64,000 nt of DNA from contig JBCCYN010000004.1 in assembly GCA_039189655.1 (NCBI GenBank), positions 1 to 64,000 on the forward strand, written 5' to 3'. The notes under the pieces were generated by a model. That model ran no database searches. It had not been told where the DNA came from and saw nothing but the letters and a program-made list of their open reading frames with translations. Below, one piece after another: positions 16,459 to 26,260 of the stretch; position 1 is the first letter of the stretch; every line of letters starts with the position of its first letter. The stretch is from Acuticoccus sp039189655. GTDB taxonomy: Bacteria > Pseudomonadota > Alphaproteobacteria > Rhizobiales > Amorphaceae. The position numbers and the translations under genes are program-made.

Positions 16459-18252
16459 TTGAGTAAGCCGATCCTTCTCGCAGCGGCCATTGCTGCCCTC
16501 GCCTGTGGCAGCAACGCTGCTCACGCCGTATCGGGCGCCGTGGAACTGGCGCCTTTTGCCACACCGGACATCACCTCCGGCGAGGCCGATCGCAGTACGC
16601 TTTCCGGCTACTACCTCGCCGGCCGCCAAGCGCTGTCCCAGCGGGATTTCCGCTCCGCGGCCGGATTTTATGCGTCCGCCCTGCAACGGGACCCCCAGAA
16701 CAAAGATCTCCTCGACCGCTCCGTCCAACTCGACGTGGCAAGCGGCAACATTTCACGGGCTTCGGACTATGCGCGCCGCCTCTTGGAGGAACGGCCGCAG
16801 GACGAACTCGCCCTCGTGACGGTGGCGGTGCGTGACCTTCGTGCCGGAGACACCGAAGCGAGCGCCGAAGCCTTCACCAAATTAAAGGCGGTGGATTCGC
16901 CGCTGGCCCAGGCGGCGGGTAACATTTTCGACGCCTGGAGGCTCGCCGGTGAGGGTAAGCCCGCGGCGGCCGTGCGCCAGCTCGACGATGTGAAGGGCGG
17001 CGCGTGGATTGAGCTTTTTGCCAAGTTCCACGCCGGGCTCATCGCAGACGGCGCAGGGCTTTCCAAGGTGTCAGTGGACCGGCTCAGCCTCGCCCATGAG
17101 CGCGACAGCGGTGATCCGCGGGTGGTCGAGGCCTATGCCCGCGCCCTTGCAAGGGAAGGCCGGAAAGATCGTGCGCTCGCGGTGGTCGAGCGCTTCACGT
17201 CTCAGATGAACGCCACCGACAAGGTGACGGATGCCCTTCGCGCCGAAATAGAGTCCGGCGACGTAAAACCGATGATCTCCTCCACCCGCGAAGGCATTGC
17301 GGAGGGCTTATCGGGTCTTGGTCGCGTACTGGCAGCCAATGATGCGGTCTACGCGGCCTCTTTCCTGCAACTCGCGCTCCATCTCACGCCCGAGGCTGAC
17401 TATCCGGCCCTTGCCCTCGGCCGGGTGCTGGAAAGCTTGCGTCAGTATGCGGCCGCCATCGACGTCTATCGCGCCGTTCCTCAAGAAGCGCCGCTGCGTC
17501 GCGACGCGCAGATGCAGGAAGCCATCAACCTCAACATCCTGGAGCGGCACGACGAGGCCGAAGCCCTTTTGACGGCGCTGCTGGCTGAAAAACCGACCGA
17601 TACGCAGGTGGCCATTTCCCTCGGAAACGTGCACCGCTCCCAGGAGAATTTTGGCGACGCGGCTGATGTCTACGCCGCAGCCATCGACAATTTTGGGAAC
17701 GTTCCGGAGCCGCTTTGGACGTTGCACTACTATCTCGGTATCGCCCTTGAGCGCACCGACCGCTGGAGTGGGGCAGAGAAAGAGTTTCGGCGTGCGCTGG
17801 AGCTGTCGCCGGATCATCCGCTCGTGCTGAACTACCTTGGCTACTCCTACATCGACCGCGGCGAAAACCTTGACGAAGCCCTCGACATGGTGCGGCGCGC
17901 AGTCCAGCAGCGGCCCGACGACGGCTACATCGTCGACAGTCTCGGCTGGGCCTACTATCGGCTCGGGCGTTACGAGGACGCGGTGCGAGAGCTGGAGCGC
18001 GCCGTCTCGCTGCGGCCAGCGGACCCCGTCATCAACGATCACCTCGGCGATGCCTATTGGAAGGTGGGACGCGAGCTGGAGGCGCGCTTCCAGTGGGCCC
18101 ATGCCCGCGACAACAAGCCTGAGCCGAAGGAGCTCGAAAAGATCCTGAAGAAGCTTGAGGGCGGCCTCTCGGCGGTGGAGGAAAACGCCAAGACCGCCGA
18201 CGCAGCCGCGGCCGATGACAGTGGCGACGGGGAACAACCAACAGCTCAGTAA
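16459..18252 (+). CDS. Secreted or periplasmic tetratricopeptide-repeat protein
   Basis: About 597 residues. A TTG at 16459, preceded by AAAAGGGA, gives a good signal peptide (LLAAAIAALACGSNAAHA); a TTG 24 bases earlier is also open. The mature protein is built almost wholly of TPR-like helical hairpins. The clearest repeats lie in the C-terminal third, with the classic LNYLGYSYIDRGENLDEAL and DSLGWAYYRLGRYEDAV. The last 30 residues are Ala/Asp-rich. TPR proteins of this kind commonly sit beside ispE in Rhizobiales; they act as scaffolds, but no partner is shown here. Its 3' end lies 22 bases from the ispE start. Confidence 0.85.
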   Translation: MSKPILLAAAIAALACGSNAAHAVSGAVELAPFATPDITSGEADRSTLSGYYLAGRQALSQRDFRSAAGFYASALQRDPQNKDLLDRSVQLDVASGNISRASDYARRLLEERPQDELALVTVAVRDLRAGDTEASAEAFTKLKAVDSPLAQAAGNIFDAWRLAGEGKPAAAVRQLDDVKGGAWIELFAKFHAGLIADGAGLSKVSVDRLSLAHERDSGDPRVVEAYARALAREGRKDRALAVVERFTSQMNATDKVTDALRAEIESGDVKPMISSTREGIAEGLSGLGRVLAANDAVYAASFLQLALHLTPEADYPALALGRVLESLRQYAAAIDVYRAVPQEAPLRRDAQMQEAINLNILERHDEAEALLTALLAEKPTDTQVAISLGNVHRSQENFGDAADVYAAAIDNFGNVPEPLWTLHYYLGIALERTDRWSGAEKEFRRALELSPDHPLVLNYLGYSYIDRGENLDEALDMVRRAVQQRPDDGYIVDSLGWAYYRLGRYEDAVRELERAVSLRPADPVINDHLGDAYWKVGRELEARFQWAHARDNKPEPKELEKILKKLEGGLSAVEENAKTADAAAADDSGDGEQPTAQ

Positions 18253-18274
18253 AGCCACGCTGCCCGATCCGGCG

Positions 18275-19177
18275 ATGGCGGCGACTTTGACAACGGCGAA
18301 CGTCGTTGCGCGGGCGAAGATAAACCTTGCCCTCCACGTGGTCGGCCGGCGCGACGACGGCTACCATCTCCTCGATAGCATCGTGGTGTTTGCCCACCTT
18401 CATGGGGCGAGCGCGGACGGGGGCACCGGCGACGACTGCGGCGACAAGCTTTCCATCGCTTTCGACGAAGGGCATACCGCCGAGCCGGAATTGACGGTAT
18501 CCGGCCCCTTTGCCGAAGAAGTGCCCCACGGTCGGGGCAACAGTGCGCTGGAAGCTGCGCTCGCAGTGGGCAGCATCGCGTCCATCCACCTGGAAAAGCA
18601 CCTTCCCGTGGCGGTCGGAGTGGGCGGCGGATCGGCCGACGCGGCTGCGGTTCTGCGGGCGGCAGCCAGCCAAGGGGGTCACCACCCCTCGCGCTATGGC
18701 GAGGTGGCTTTGCGCCTGGGCGCGGACGTGCCGGTCTGCCTTGATGAAACCCCCGCTCGCATGGGCGGGATTGGCGAGACCCTTTCATCCATCCACTGCC
18801 CCTCGCTGGCGGCGGTCCTCGTCAACCCGGGCGTTGCGGTGGCAACGCCCCCGGTGTTCGCGAACCTTGAGAGCCGGGAAAACCCGCCGCTTCCACCCTG
18901 GCCTAACCCCGTTGATGCGCAGAGCGTCGCCCGTTGGCTGGACTCCACGCGCAACGATCTCGAACCGCCGGCCATCGCCTTCGCCCCACCCATCGCCTCG
19001 GCTCTTGGGGCGCTACGCAGCTTCAACGGGTGCCTGCTGGCCAGGATGTCGGGCTCCGGCGCGACGGTGTTTGGCCTCTTTTGCGATCTACAAGCCAGCC
19101 GGGAGGCTGCATCGGTGATCGCCCGTGAGCAGCCCGGATGGTGGGTACGGCCGGCGAGCCTCGCCCCCCAAAGCTAA
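18275..19177 (+). CDS. ispE: 4-diphosphocytidyl-2-C-methyl-D-erythritol kinase
   Basis: A 300-residue GHMP kinase of the non-mevalonate isoprenoid pathway, which phosphorylates CDP-methylerythritol at the 2-hydroxyl. The N-terminal substrate motif ARAKINLALHV, the glycine-rich ATP loop VGVGGGSADAAA and the C-terminal MSGSGATVFGLF are all present. The open frame reaches back to 18155 inside the TPR gene. The ATG at 18275 is the first that gives the normal N-terminus and no overlap, although its ribosome-binding site is weak; translation may be coupled to the TPR gene. Confidence 0.94.
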   Translation: MAATLTTANVVARAKINLALHVVGRRDDGYHLLDSIVVFAHLHGASADGGTGDDCGDKLSIAFDEGHTAEPELTVSGPFAEEVPHGRGNSALEAALAVGSIASIHLEKHLPVAVGVGGGSADAAAVLRAAASQGGHHPSRYGEVALRLGADVPVCLDETPARMGGIGETLSSIHCPSLAAVLVNPGVAVATPPVFANLESRENPPLPPWPNPVDAQSVARWLDSTRNDLEPPAIAFAPPIASALGALRSFNGCLLARMSGSGATVFGLFCDLQASREAASVIAREQPGWWVRPASLAPQS

Positions 19178-19182
19178 CGCCC

Positions 19183-19950
19183 TCAACGGATGCTGCACGC
19201 CTCCCCAAGGCAGATGTCGCCGCGCAGGAGCGACTGGGCCACAGGCGTGAACGCTTTGCCGGCTCCATGCATCACAAGGGCCGGCATGATCTGCGGGCCC
19301 GCCTTGCGCCCCTCGAATGCGGTGACGACGATCCGCTTGGCAGGTTCTGAAGACCGGCTCTGGATGGGGTAGATGGATGCGCCGCCAAACCCCTCCTGCA
19401 GCATCTCCCCCAAGAATGCCGGCGGGGCGATGGCACCAAACAGGCCGCCAGGTTTTAAGAGCCGCCGCACGGCACCGAACCAGGGTAAGAGCCCGTCTTC
19501 GCCCAACGTGCGGGCGCGCTGGCGCTGTTCATCCGGTGAGATGCGCCCATGGCCCGGCCGCACGTAGGGCGGGTTGAAGAGCACCGCATCGACGGGCGCC
19601 ACAGGCGGGTTCCAGGCTTCCGGCACCGCTTCTATGTCGCCAAGTCCCGTCGCCACCCGGCCCGCAAATCCCTGGTTGGCCTCAAGCGCCAAGGCGGCGC
19701 TCGCAAGGGTAATGGCGCCCTCGTCGCTATCGACACACAGAACGGTCGCACCGGTGCATCGGGCTGCGACGCAAAAACCCACAGCGCCTGTCCCCGCGCC
19801 CAGGTCCACCGCTGCGCCGGAAAAGCCCGCCGGAAGAACGCTTGCCAGCAGCACCGCATCCGAGCCCGACCGATAGACGCTTCGTGGCGGTTGGAGGAGT
19901 GTCACGCGCCCACCGAGAATGCCCGTGGGCTGAGCGCCCCCTTCGGTCAT
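19183..19950 (-). CDS. tRNA1(Val) (adenine-N6)-methyltransferase-like protein
   Basis: A 255-residue class I SAM-dependent methyltransferase. The SAM-binding loop DLGAGTGAVG follows the family N-terminus with YRSGSDAVLLA, and the catalytic NPPY motif (FNPPYVRPGHGR) is the mark of N6-adenine or N5-glutamine methylation. The overall layout matches TrmN6/YfiC, which methylates A37 of tRNA1(Val). Rhizobial homologues are usually annotated only as methyltransferases, so substrate specificity is inferred. It is convergent with ispE (five bases apart) and 24 bases downstream of copA on the same strand. Confidence 0.85.
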   Translation of the reverse strand: MTEGGAQPTGILGGRVTLLQPPRSVYRSGSDAVLLASVLPAGFSGAAVDLGAGTGAVGFCVAARCTGATVLCVDSDEGAITLASAALALEANQGFAGRVATGLGDIEAVPEAWNPPVAPVDAVLFNPPYVRPGHGRISPDEQRQRARTLGEDGLLPWFGAVRRLLKPGGLFGAIAPPAFLGEMLQEGFGGASIYPIQSRSSEPAKRIVVTAFEGRKAGPQIMPALVMHGAGKAFTPVAQSLLRGDICLGEACSIR

Positions 19951-19974
19951 CGTCGCCGGTCCCCGGCCCGCCGG

Positions 19975-22317
19975 TCAGTGAAGACGCAAAGCGCGCAAGC
20001 GCAGCGCATTGCCGATGACAGACACGGACGACAGGCTCATGGCCAGCGCAGCGATCATCGGCGAAAGCAGGAGCCCGAACGCCGGATAAAGCACGCCCGC
20101 GGCCACCGGTACGCCCACGCCATTATAGAGGAACGCAAAGAGAAGGTTCTGGCGAATGTTGGCCACCGTTGCCCGGGAGAGGCGCCGGGCCTTGACGAGG
20201 CCGTCGAGTTCGCCGCGGACCAGCGTAATGCCCGCACTCTCCACGGCAACGTCCGCGCCCGTTCCCATGGCGATCCCCACATCCGCTGCCGCAAGGGCCG
20301 GTGCATCGTTCACGCCATCCCCTGCCATCGCCACCGCCTCGCCCTGTGCTTTCAGGCGGACCACCTCCTCGTGCTTTTGCGCCGGCAGGACATCAGCCAC
20401 CACGCGTTCAATGTTGAGTTCACGCGCCACCGCCTCGGCCGTCCGGCGGGTGTCGCCGGTGAGCATCACCACGTTGAGACCGTCCGCCCTGAGCGCCTCC
20501 AAAGCCTCCTTGGCATCGGCCTTCACCTTGTCCGCGACGGCAATGGCCCCGGCCAAGGTCCCGTCAATGGCAACGAAGACCACCGTCTGACCTTGGCTCT
20601 GGCGTGTCGCCGCCTCGCCCTCAAGGGCGGATAGGTCGGCGCCTTCGCTGGCCATGAGGTTGGGGTTACCCACCGCGACCCGGCGACCGCCCACGGTCCC
20701 GGTAACGCCCATTCCGGTGACGCTTGCGAAGTTTTCCGCCGGCACCAGCGCCACACCCTCCCCGCTGGCAGCCTCCATCACGGCCCGCGCCAAGGGGTGT
20801 TCAGAGCCAGCTTCAAGGGGTGCAGCACCGTTCAGCACGTCATCACGGGAAAACTGCGGCGATGGGATCACCGCAACCACCGACGGGCGCCCCTCGGTGA
20901 GCGTTCCCGTCTTGTCGATGACGATGGTGTCGACGGCGGCAAATCGCTCAAGGGCGGCGGCATTCTTGATGAGGACACCATTTTGCGCGCCCTTTCCCAC
21001 CCCCACCATGATCGACATGGGTGTGGCGAGCCCCAAAGCGCACGGGCAGGCGATGATCAGCACCGACACCGCCGCAATCAGCGCAAACGCCATCTGCGGC
21101 GGCGGCCCGACCACGGCCCAAACCGCAAATGCCACCACCGCAACGACGAGCACCGCCGGAACGAAGTAGCCTGCCACCTGGTCTGCCAGGCGCTGGATGG
21201 GCGCTTGGCTGCGCTGGGCATCGGCGACCATCTGCACGATTTGCGATAGCATCGTGTCCGCGCCCACGGCTTCGGCGCGCATCACGAATGTACCCGAGCC
21301 GTTCACCGCCCCTCCGGTGACCCCCATCCCGGAAGCTTTCTCCACCGGGATCGGCTCGCCCGTGATAAGCGCCTCATCGACGCTTGAGCGCCCGTCCACC
21401 ACGACGCCGTCGACGGGCACCGCCTCGCCTGGCTTGACCCGCAGCAGATCTCCCACCACCACAAGGTCGAGGGGAACATCCTGCTCAGTCTCGCCCTTTG
21501 CACCGCTGGAAGAGACGAGATGGGCGGTCTTCGGCGCCATATCCATCAACGCCCTGATCGCGCCGCCCGTCGCTTCGCGTGCGCGCAGCTCCAGCACCTG
21601 TCCAAGGAGCACAAGGACGACAATCACACCGGCAGCCTCGAAATAGACCCCCACTGAGCCGTCCGCGCCGCGAAAGGCCGACGGGAAAATCCCCGGAACC
21701 AGCGTCGCTACCAGCGAATAGCCAAACGCGACCCCCGTCCCGATCGCGATGAGCGTGAACATGTTGAGGTGGCCCGACACCACGCTCTGCACGCCGCGCA
21801 CGAAAAAGGGTTGGCCGCCCCAAAGGACGATGGGCGCGGCAAGGGCAAGTTCAGCCACATCGAGGGTGCGGCCAGAGAAGCCTTCAAACAACGACGGTGC
21901 AAAGTGCCGGCTCATGGCGATGATGACGAGGGGGATGGCAAACACCGCCGAAATCACCAAGCGGCGCCGCATATCGAGATATTCTTCCGACGGCCCCTCA
22001 GGTACGCCCACCCCTGCGGGCTCCAGCGCCATCCCGCAAAGCGGGCAGGTGCCAGGCCCCACCTGGACGATCTCCGGGTGCATCGGGCACGTGTATTCCA
22101 CACCCTTTGCGGATGACCCGGACGGCCGCTTCGCCTTTGGCCCTTTGCCCGAGAAAAGTTCGGGACGGGCTGCGAATTTTTCCCGGCACCCGTCTCCGCA
22201 GAAGGCGTACTCCTCGCCTCCTGACGTCTCCTTGCGCGTCTCCGGCGTCAGAGCGACGGACATGCCGCACACCGGGTCCGTGGCGGTGGAGGAACTTTCG
22301 TTTGCCGGGTGACCCAT
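19975..22317 (-). CDS. copA: Copper-translocating P-type ATPase
   Basis: A 780-residue P1B-type ATPase. In place of the usual HMA domain, the N-terminus has a YHS-type metal site (DPVCGMS, about 14-20, then FCGDGC) and a heavy-metal-binding domain (YTCPMHPEI to CPLCGMALEP, about 76-100). The membrane ion site is the CPC of CPCALGLATP; the phosphorylation site is DKTGTL and the hinge is GDGVNDAPAL. The C-terminal helix has the NALRLRALRL tail. This form exports Cu+ (possibly Ag+) from the cytoplasm. A GAGGGA site precedes the ATG. No CueR-type regulator or recognisable CueR operator was found next to it. Confidence 0.95.
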   Translation of the reverse strand: MGHPANESSSTATDPVCGMSVALTPETRKETSGGEEYAFCGDGCREKFAARPELFSGKGPKAKRPSGSSAKGVEYTCPMHPEIVQVGPGTCPLCGMALEPAGVGVPEGPSEEYLDMRRRLVISAVFAIPLVIIAMSRHFAPSLFEGFSGRTLDVAELALAAPIVLWGGQPFFVRGVQSVVSGHLNMFTLIAIGTGVAFGYSLVATLVPGIFPSAFRGADGSVGVYFEAAGVIVVLVLLGQVLELRAREATGGAIRALMDMAPKTAHLVSSSGAKGETEQDVPLDLVVVGDLLRVKPGEAVPVDGVVVDGRSSVDEALITGEPIPVEKASGMGVTGGAVNGSGTFVMRAEAVGADTMLSQIVQMVADAQRSQAPIQRLADQVAGYFVPAVLVVAVVAFAVWAVVGPPPQMAFALIAAVSVLIIACPCALGLATPMSIMVGVGKGAQNGVLIKNAAALERFAAVDTIVIDKTGTLTEGRPSVVAVIPSPQFSRDDVLNGAAPLEAGSEHPLARAVMEAASGEGVALVPAENFASVTGMGVTGTVGGRRVAVGNPNLMASEGADLSALEGEAATRQSQGQTVVFVAIDGTLAGAIAVADKVKADAKEALEALRADGLNVVMLTGDTRRTAEAVARELNIERVVADVLPAQKHEEVVRLKAQGEAVAMAGDGVNDAPALAAADVGIAMGTGADVAVESAGITLVRGELDGLVKARRLSRATVANIRQNLLFAFLYNGVGVPVAAGVLYPAFGLLLSPMIAALAMSLSSVSVIGNALRLRALRLH

Positions 22318-22429
22318 GCTTGTTCCCTCGATCGTGCCAGTGTCGCAAGCACCCGTGCGTTCGCTGTCCGCAACGGGTTTACGCCGACTCCCCAGAGCCT
22401 TTACCTAAGCGACAAATCTGGAGCATCCA

Positions 22430-23860
22430 ATGTACAATACCGACCTCTATCTCGATGGCACATTTCGCCCGGCATCGGACGGGGCACGGTTCGATGTGCT
22501 CAACCCTGCCGATGAGACTGTGCTGGCATCGGTGGCATCGGCGACGGTGGAGGATGCCATGGCCGCCCTTGATGCGGCGCAGGACGCATTTGCAGGCTGG
22601 GCGGCCAAGACGCCAAGGGCCCGCAGCGACGTCCTGAGGGCAGCCTATGAGCTGATGCGCGGCGAAGTGGACAAGCTGGCCCGCCTCATCACGCTTGAAA
22701 ACGGCAAGGCCCTCAGCGATGCCAAGGCGGAAGCGGGGTATGCGGCAGAATTCTTCCGCTGGTATGCCGAAGAGGCGGTGCGGGCCGAGGGCCATCTGGG
22801 GCACGCGCCGGCGTCGGGCGCCCGCATGCTCGTCCACCAGAAGCCGGCGGGGATCGCCATCCTCGTGACCCCTTGGAATTTTCCCGCCGCCATGGGCACG
22901 CGAAAAATCGCCCCGGCCCTCGCGGCGGGCTGTCCGGTCGTGATCAAACCCGCATCGGAAACGCCGCTCACCATGCTCGCGCTGGCGCCGATCCTGGAAG
23001 AGGCGGGGGTTCCCAAGGGCCTCGTCAACATTTTGCCCAGCAAGGCCTCCGGCGCCGTGGTTGGGGCCATGATGCGGGACCCTCGGTCGCGGATCATCTC
23101 CTTCACCGGCTCCACCGCGGTGGGAAAAACCCTCCTGAAGGGCGCCGCGGACAACATCCTCGTTCCCGCCATGGAACTCGGCGGCAACGCACCGTTCATC
23201 GTCTTTGAGGACGCCGATCTGGAAGCGGCCGCCGACGGTTTGATGGTCGCCAAGATGCGCAACGGCGGCGAAGCCTGTACCGCCGCCAACCGCATCTACG
23301 TGCACAAGGCCGTGGAAGGCCCGTTCGTGGAAAAATTCACCCGCCGGATGGCGTCGCTGAAGATGGGGAACGGTCTCGACGAGGGCGTCAACCTCGGGCC
23401 GCTGGTCAACGCCGAAACGCGGGACAAGGTCGCCGGGTTCGTGGACGATGCCGTCAACAAGGGCGCAAAGCTGCGTCTCGGAGGCCAACGCCCCAATGTT
23501 GAAGGCTTCTTCTACCCCGCCACCGTCCTCACCGATGTTCCGGACAATGCCGACCTCCTGAGCGACGAAATTTTTGGCCCCGTGGCAGCGATCCAAACCT
23601 TCAGCGACCAGGACGAAATCGTCGACCGCGCCAACGACACCGAGTACGGCCTCGTGGCGTACCTCTATACCGGTGATCTCAAGCGCGGTCTTGCCGTTTC
23701 CGAGCGCCTGGACTTTGGGATGGTGGGCCTCAATCGCGGCCTTGTCTCCGACCCCGCAGCGCCCTTCGGGGGCACAAAGCAATCCGGCCTCGGGCGGGAG
23801 GGCGGCAAGGAAGGTCTGATGGAATTTCAGGAAACCCAGTACATCGCCACATACTGGTAG
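22430..23860 (+). CDS. gabD: NAD(P)-dependent succinate-semialdehyde dehydrogenase
   Basis: A 476-residue aldehyde dehydrogenase of the GabD type, which oxidises succinate semialdehyde to succinate in the GABA shunt. The catalytic Glu249 lies in MELGGNAPF and the catalytic Cys283 in GGEACTAANR, the GabD-specific variant of the active-site loop. TPWNFP and FTGSTAVGK form the cofactor site, and the C-terminal GGTKQSGLGREGG is typical. GGAG precedes the ATG. It is divergent from copA and stands alone; no gabT is adjacent. Related semialdehydes such as glutarate semialdehyde are possible alternative substrates. Confidence 0.93.
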   Translation: MYNTDLYLDGTFRPASDGARFDVLNPADETVLASVASATVEDAMAALDAAQDAFAGWAAKTPRARSDVLRAAYELMRGEVDKLARLITLENGKALSDAKAEAGYAAEFFRWYAEEAVRAEGHLGHAPASGARMLVHQKPAGIAILVTPWNFPAAMGTRKIAPALAAGCPVVIKPASETPLTMLALAPILEEAGVPKGLVNILPSKASGAVVGAMMRDPRSRIISFTGSTAVGKTLLKGAADNILVPAMELGGNAPFIVFEDADLEAAADGLMVAKMRNGGEACTAANRIYVHKAVEGPFVEKFTRRMASLKMGNGLDEGVNLGPLVNAETRDKVAGFVDDAVNKGAKLRLGGQRPNVEGFFYPATVLTDVPDNADLLSDEIFGPVAAIQTFSDQDEIVDRANDTEYGLVAYLYTGDLKRGLAVSERLDFGMVGLNRGLVSDPAAPFGGTKQSGLGREGGKEGLMEFQETQYIATYW

Positions 23861-23935
23861 CACCAAGAGAGTTGCATCTTAAAGTTGATGTAGCTATGCC
23901 TTAGTCGTGCTCGTATCCCGTTTTTGAAGGCAAAG

Positions 23936-25210
23936 ATGGACCTTTCCAGCGCCCGTCTCGCCGTGGTCGGCCTCGGCTACGTGGGATTGCCCGTCGCGGC
24001 GGCCTTTGCGCGCCACCGCGCCGTTGTCGGATACGACGCCAACCCGGCCCGCATTGCCGCGCTAAAGGAGGGTGTGGACGGCACCGGCGAAGTGTCCCCA
24101 GAAGATCTTCGTGCCGCAAAGCACCTTAAACTCACCAACGACGCGGCGGACCTTGCCGACTGCGGCATTTATATCGTCGCCGTGCCGACGCCGGTGGACG
24201 AGGCCAAACGACCCGACCTTTCCCACCTCGCCGCCGCGTCCAAAGCAGTGGGACAGGCGATGGCAAAGGGTGCCGTGGTGGTTTTCGAATCCACTGTCTA
24301 CCCGGGCTGCACCCGCAATTTTTGCGGCCCCATCCTGGCCGACGTCTCAGGCCTTGTACTCAATGACGGGTTTTTCCTCGGCTACAGTCCCGAGCGCGCC
24401 AACCCCGGCGACAAGACCCACCGCCTCGCCACCATCACGAAGGTCACCGCAGGATCCTGCGCCGATGCCGCCACCGCAATCGATGCGCTCTATGGGGAGA
24501 TCGTCCCCGCCGGCACCCATAAGGCCTCATCCATCGAAGTGGCGGAAGCGGCTAAGGTGATCGAGAACACCCAGCGGGATCTCAACATCGCGCTGATGAA
24601 CGAGCTGGCCATCTTGTTCGACAAGCTGGGGCTCGACACCACCGAAGTTCTTGCGGCTGCGGGCACCAAGTGGAATTTCCTCCCCTTCACGCCCGGGCTC
24701 GTGGGCGGCCACTGCATCGGCGTTGATCCCTACTACCTCACCCACCGCGCCCAAGAGGTGGGTTATCACCCCGAAATCATCCTCGCCGGCCGCCGCATCA
24801 ATGACGGTATGGGACCCCATGTGGTGGATCGGGTGGTGCGCCTGATGATGGCGAGAAAGCTACCGGTGGTGGGCTCGAAGGTTTTGGTGATGGGCCTTTC
24901 TTTTAAGGAAAACTGCCCGGATCTTCGCAACAGCCGGGTTATCGACATCATCGAAGATCTTGCCTCCCTCAACGCCCATGTGGACGTGTGGGACCCTTGG
25001 GTACCGGCCGAGGATGCCGCCCGCGAGTACGGCCTTGAACTCATTGCCGAGCCGGCCGCCGGTCACTACGATGCCATCATCCTCGCCGTCGCCCACAAAG
25101 ACTTTCGCGAGCTGGGCCCGGATTGCATTCGTTCCCTTGCAAAGCCTGAAGGTATTTTGTTCGACGTGAAATCCATGCTCGAAAGGTCGCAGTCCGATGG
25201 CCGCCTCTAG
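23936..25210 (+). CDS. Nucleotide-sugar dehydrogenase (WbpA/TviB type)
   Basis: A 424-residue UDP-sugar 6-dehydrogenase. The N-terminal Rossmann fold begins VVGLGYVGLPVA, FESTVYPG follows in the substrate loop, and the catalytic cysteine is in VGGHCIGVDPYYL. The C-terminal UDP-binding domain has MGLSFKENCPDLRNS. The sequence is closer to WbpA/TviB/WbpO, which make UDP-N-acetylhexosaminuronic acids, than to UDP-glucose dehydrogenase, but the substrate cannot be fixed by eye. The ATG at 23936 with GAAGG upstream is preferred to a TTG 12 bases earlier. It opens a four-gene polysaccharide block. Confidence 0.88.
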   Translation: MDLSSARLAVVGLGYVGLPVAAAFARHRAVVGYDANPARIAALKEGVDGTGEVSPEDLRAAKHLKLTNDAADLADCGIYIVAVPTPVDEAKRPDLSHLAAASKAVGQAMAKGAVVVFESTVYPGCTRNFCGPILADVSGLVLNDGFFLGYSPERANPGDKTHRLATITKVTAGSCADAATAIDALYGEIVPAGTHKASSIEVAEAAKVIENTQRDLNIALMNELAILFDKLGLDTTEVLAAAGTKWNFLPFTPGLVGGHCIGVDPYYLTHRAQEVGYHPEIILAGRRINDGMGPHVVDRVVRLMMARKLPVVGSKVLVMGLSFKENCPDLRNSRVIDIIEDLASLNAHVDVWDPWVPAEDAAREYGLELIAEPAAGHYDAIILAVAHKDFRELGPDCIRSLAKPEGILFDVKSMLERSQSDGRL

Positions 25211-25240
25211 CCGCCCCAACTGCCCCGCCGCGGCGCTTCC

Positions 25241-26257
25241 ATGACAACCCTCGTCACGGGCGCGGCAGGGTTCATCGGCTTTCATGTGGCGCGCACGTTG
25301 CTCGCGCGCGGCGACCGGGTCGTGGCGGTGGACAACCTCACGCCCTATTACGACGTGAAGCTGAAAGAAGCGCGCCTCGCCGTCCTCCAGGATGAAGACA
25401 AAGCCGGTGCGCTGGCGGTGCGCAGGATGGATCTTGCCGACACCGCCGGCGTGAATGCGCTGTTTGAGGGCGACAAATTCGAGCGCGTCATCCACCTGGC
25501 GGCCCAGGCGGGCGTGCGGCACTCGCTCGTTGCCCCCCACGACTACGTGTCGGCGAACCTGGTCGCGTTCACCAACCTCCTAGAGGCCTGCCGCCACGCT
25601 GAGACGCCCCACCTCACTTATGCGTCCACCTCATCGGTCTATGGCGCCAACACCAAGTTGCCGTTTGCAGAGGGCGATGGCGTCAACCACCCGCTGCAGT
25701 TCTACGCCGCCACCAAGCGGGCCAACGAACTCATGGCCCACGCCTACAGCCACCTCTTTTCCATACCCACCACAGGGCTTCGCTTTTTCACGGTCTATGG
25801 TCCCTGGGGGCGCCCGGACATGGCGCTCTTCAAGTTCACCAAGGCAATCCTCGCCGGCGAACCCATCGAGGTGTTCAACGAGGGCAAACACACCCGCGAC
25901 TTCACCTACGTCGACGATATTGTGGAGGGCGTCGTGCGGGCGAGCGATCAACCCGCCGCGCCCGACCCGAACTGGCGGGCGGACGCGCCGGACCCGGCCA
26001 CGTCGTCCGCCCCCTTTCGCATCTTCAATATCGGCAACAATTCTCCAGCCCAGCTTTTCCAGTACATTGAGGCGCTGGAACACGCTCTCGGCAAAAAGGC
26101 GATCAAGAAGCTTCTGCCGCTCCAACCTGGCGACGTTCCCGATACATTTGCCGACGTGACCCGCTTGGAGGCAGCCACCGGGTACCGGCCCACCACGTCC
26201 ATCGGTGTCGGCGTTGCCCGCTTCGTGGAGTGGTACAAGAGCTATCACGGCCTCTGA
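25241..26257 (+). CDS. NAD-dependent UDP-glucuronate 4-epimerase
   Basis: A 338-residue extended short-chain dehydrogenase/reductase. The N-terminal NAD motif is GAAGFIGFH; NLTPYYDVKLKEARL is characteristic of UDP-glucuronate 4-epimerases; the catalytic Ser/Tyr/Lys are in STSSVYG and YAATK. It would convert UDP-glucuronate to UDP-galacturonate for capsule, exopolysaccharide or LPS. The ribosome-binding site is weak. It lies 30 bases after the dehydrogenase gene and three bases before the glycosyltransferase gene, so the genes are probably in one operon. Confidence 0.88.
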   Translation: MTTLVTGAAGFIGFHVARTLLARGDRVVAVDNLTPYYDVKLKEARLAVLQDEDKAGALAVRRMDLADTAGVNALFEGDKFERVIHLAAQAGVRHSLVAPHDYVSANLVAFTNLLEACRHAETPHLTYASTSSVYGANTKLPFAEGDGVNHPLQFYAATKRANELMAHAYSHLFSIPTTGLRFFTVYGPWGRPDMALFKFTKAILAGEPIEVFNEGKHTRDFTYVDDIVEGVVRASDQPAAPDPNWRADAPDPATSSAPFRIFNIGNNSPAQLFQYIEALEHALGKKAIKKLLPLQPGDVPDTFADVTRLEAATGYRPTTSIGVGVARFVEWYKSYHGL

Positions 26258-26260
26258 GCG

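Noticed and set aside
22379..23866. 495-codon minus-strand open frame
   Set aside because: It is exactly antisense to gabD, which has all aldehyde dehydrogenase motifs.
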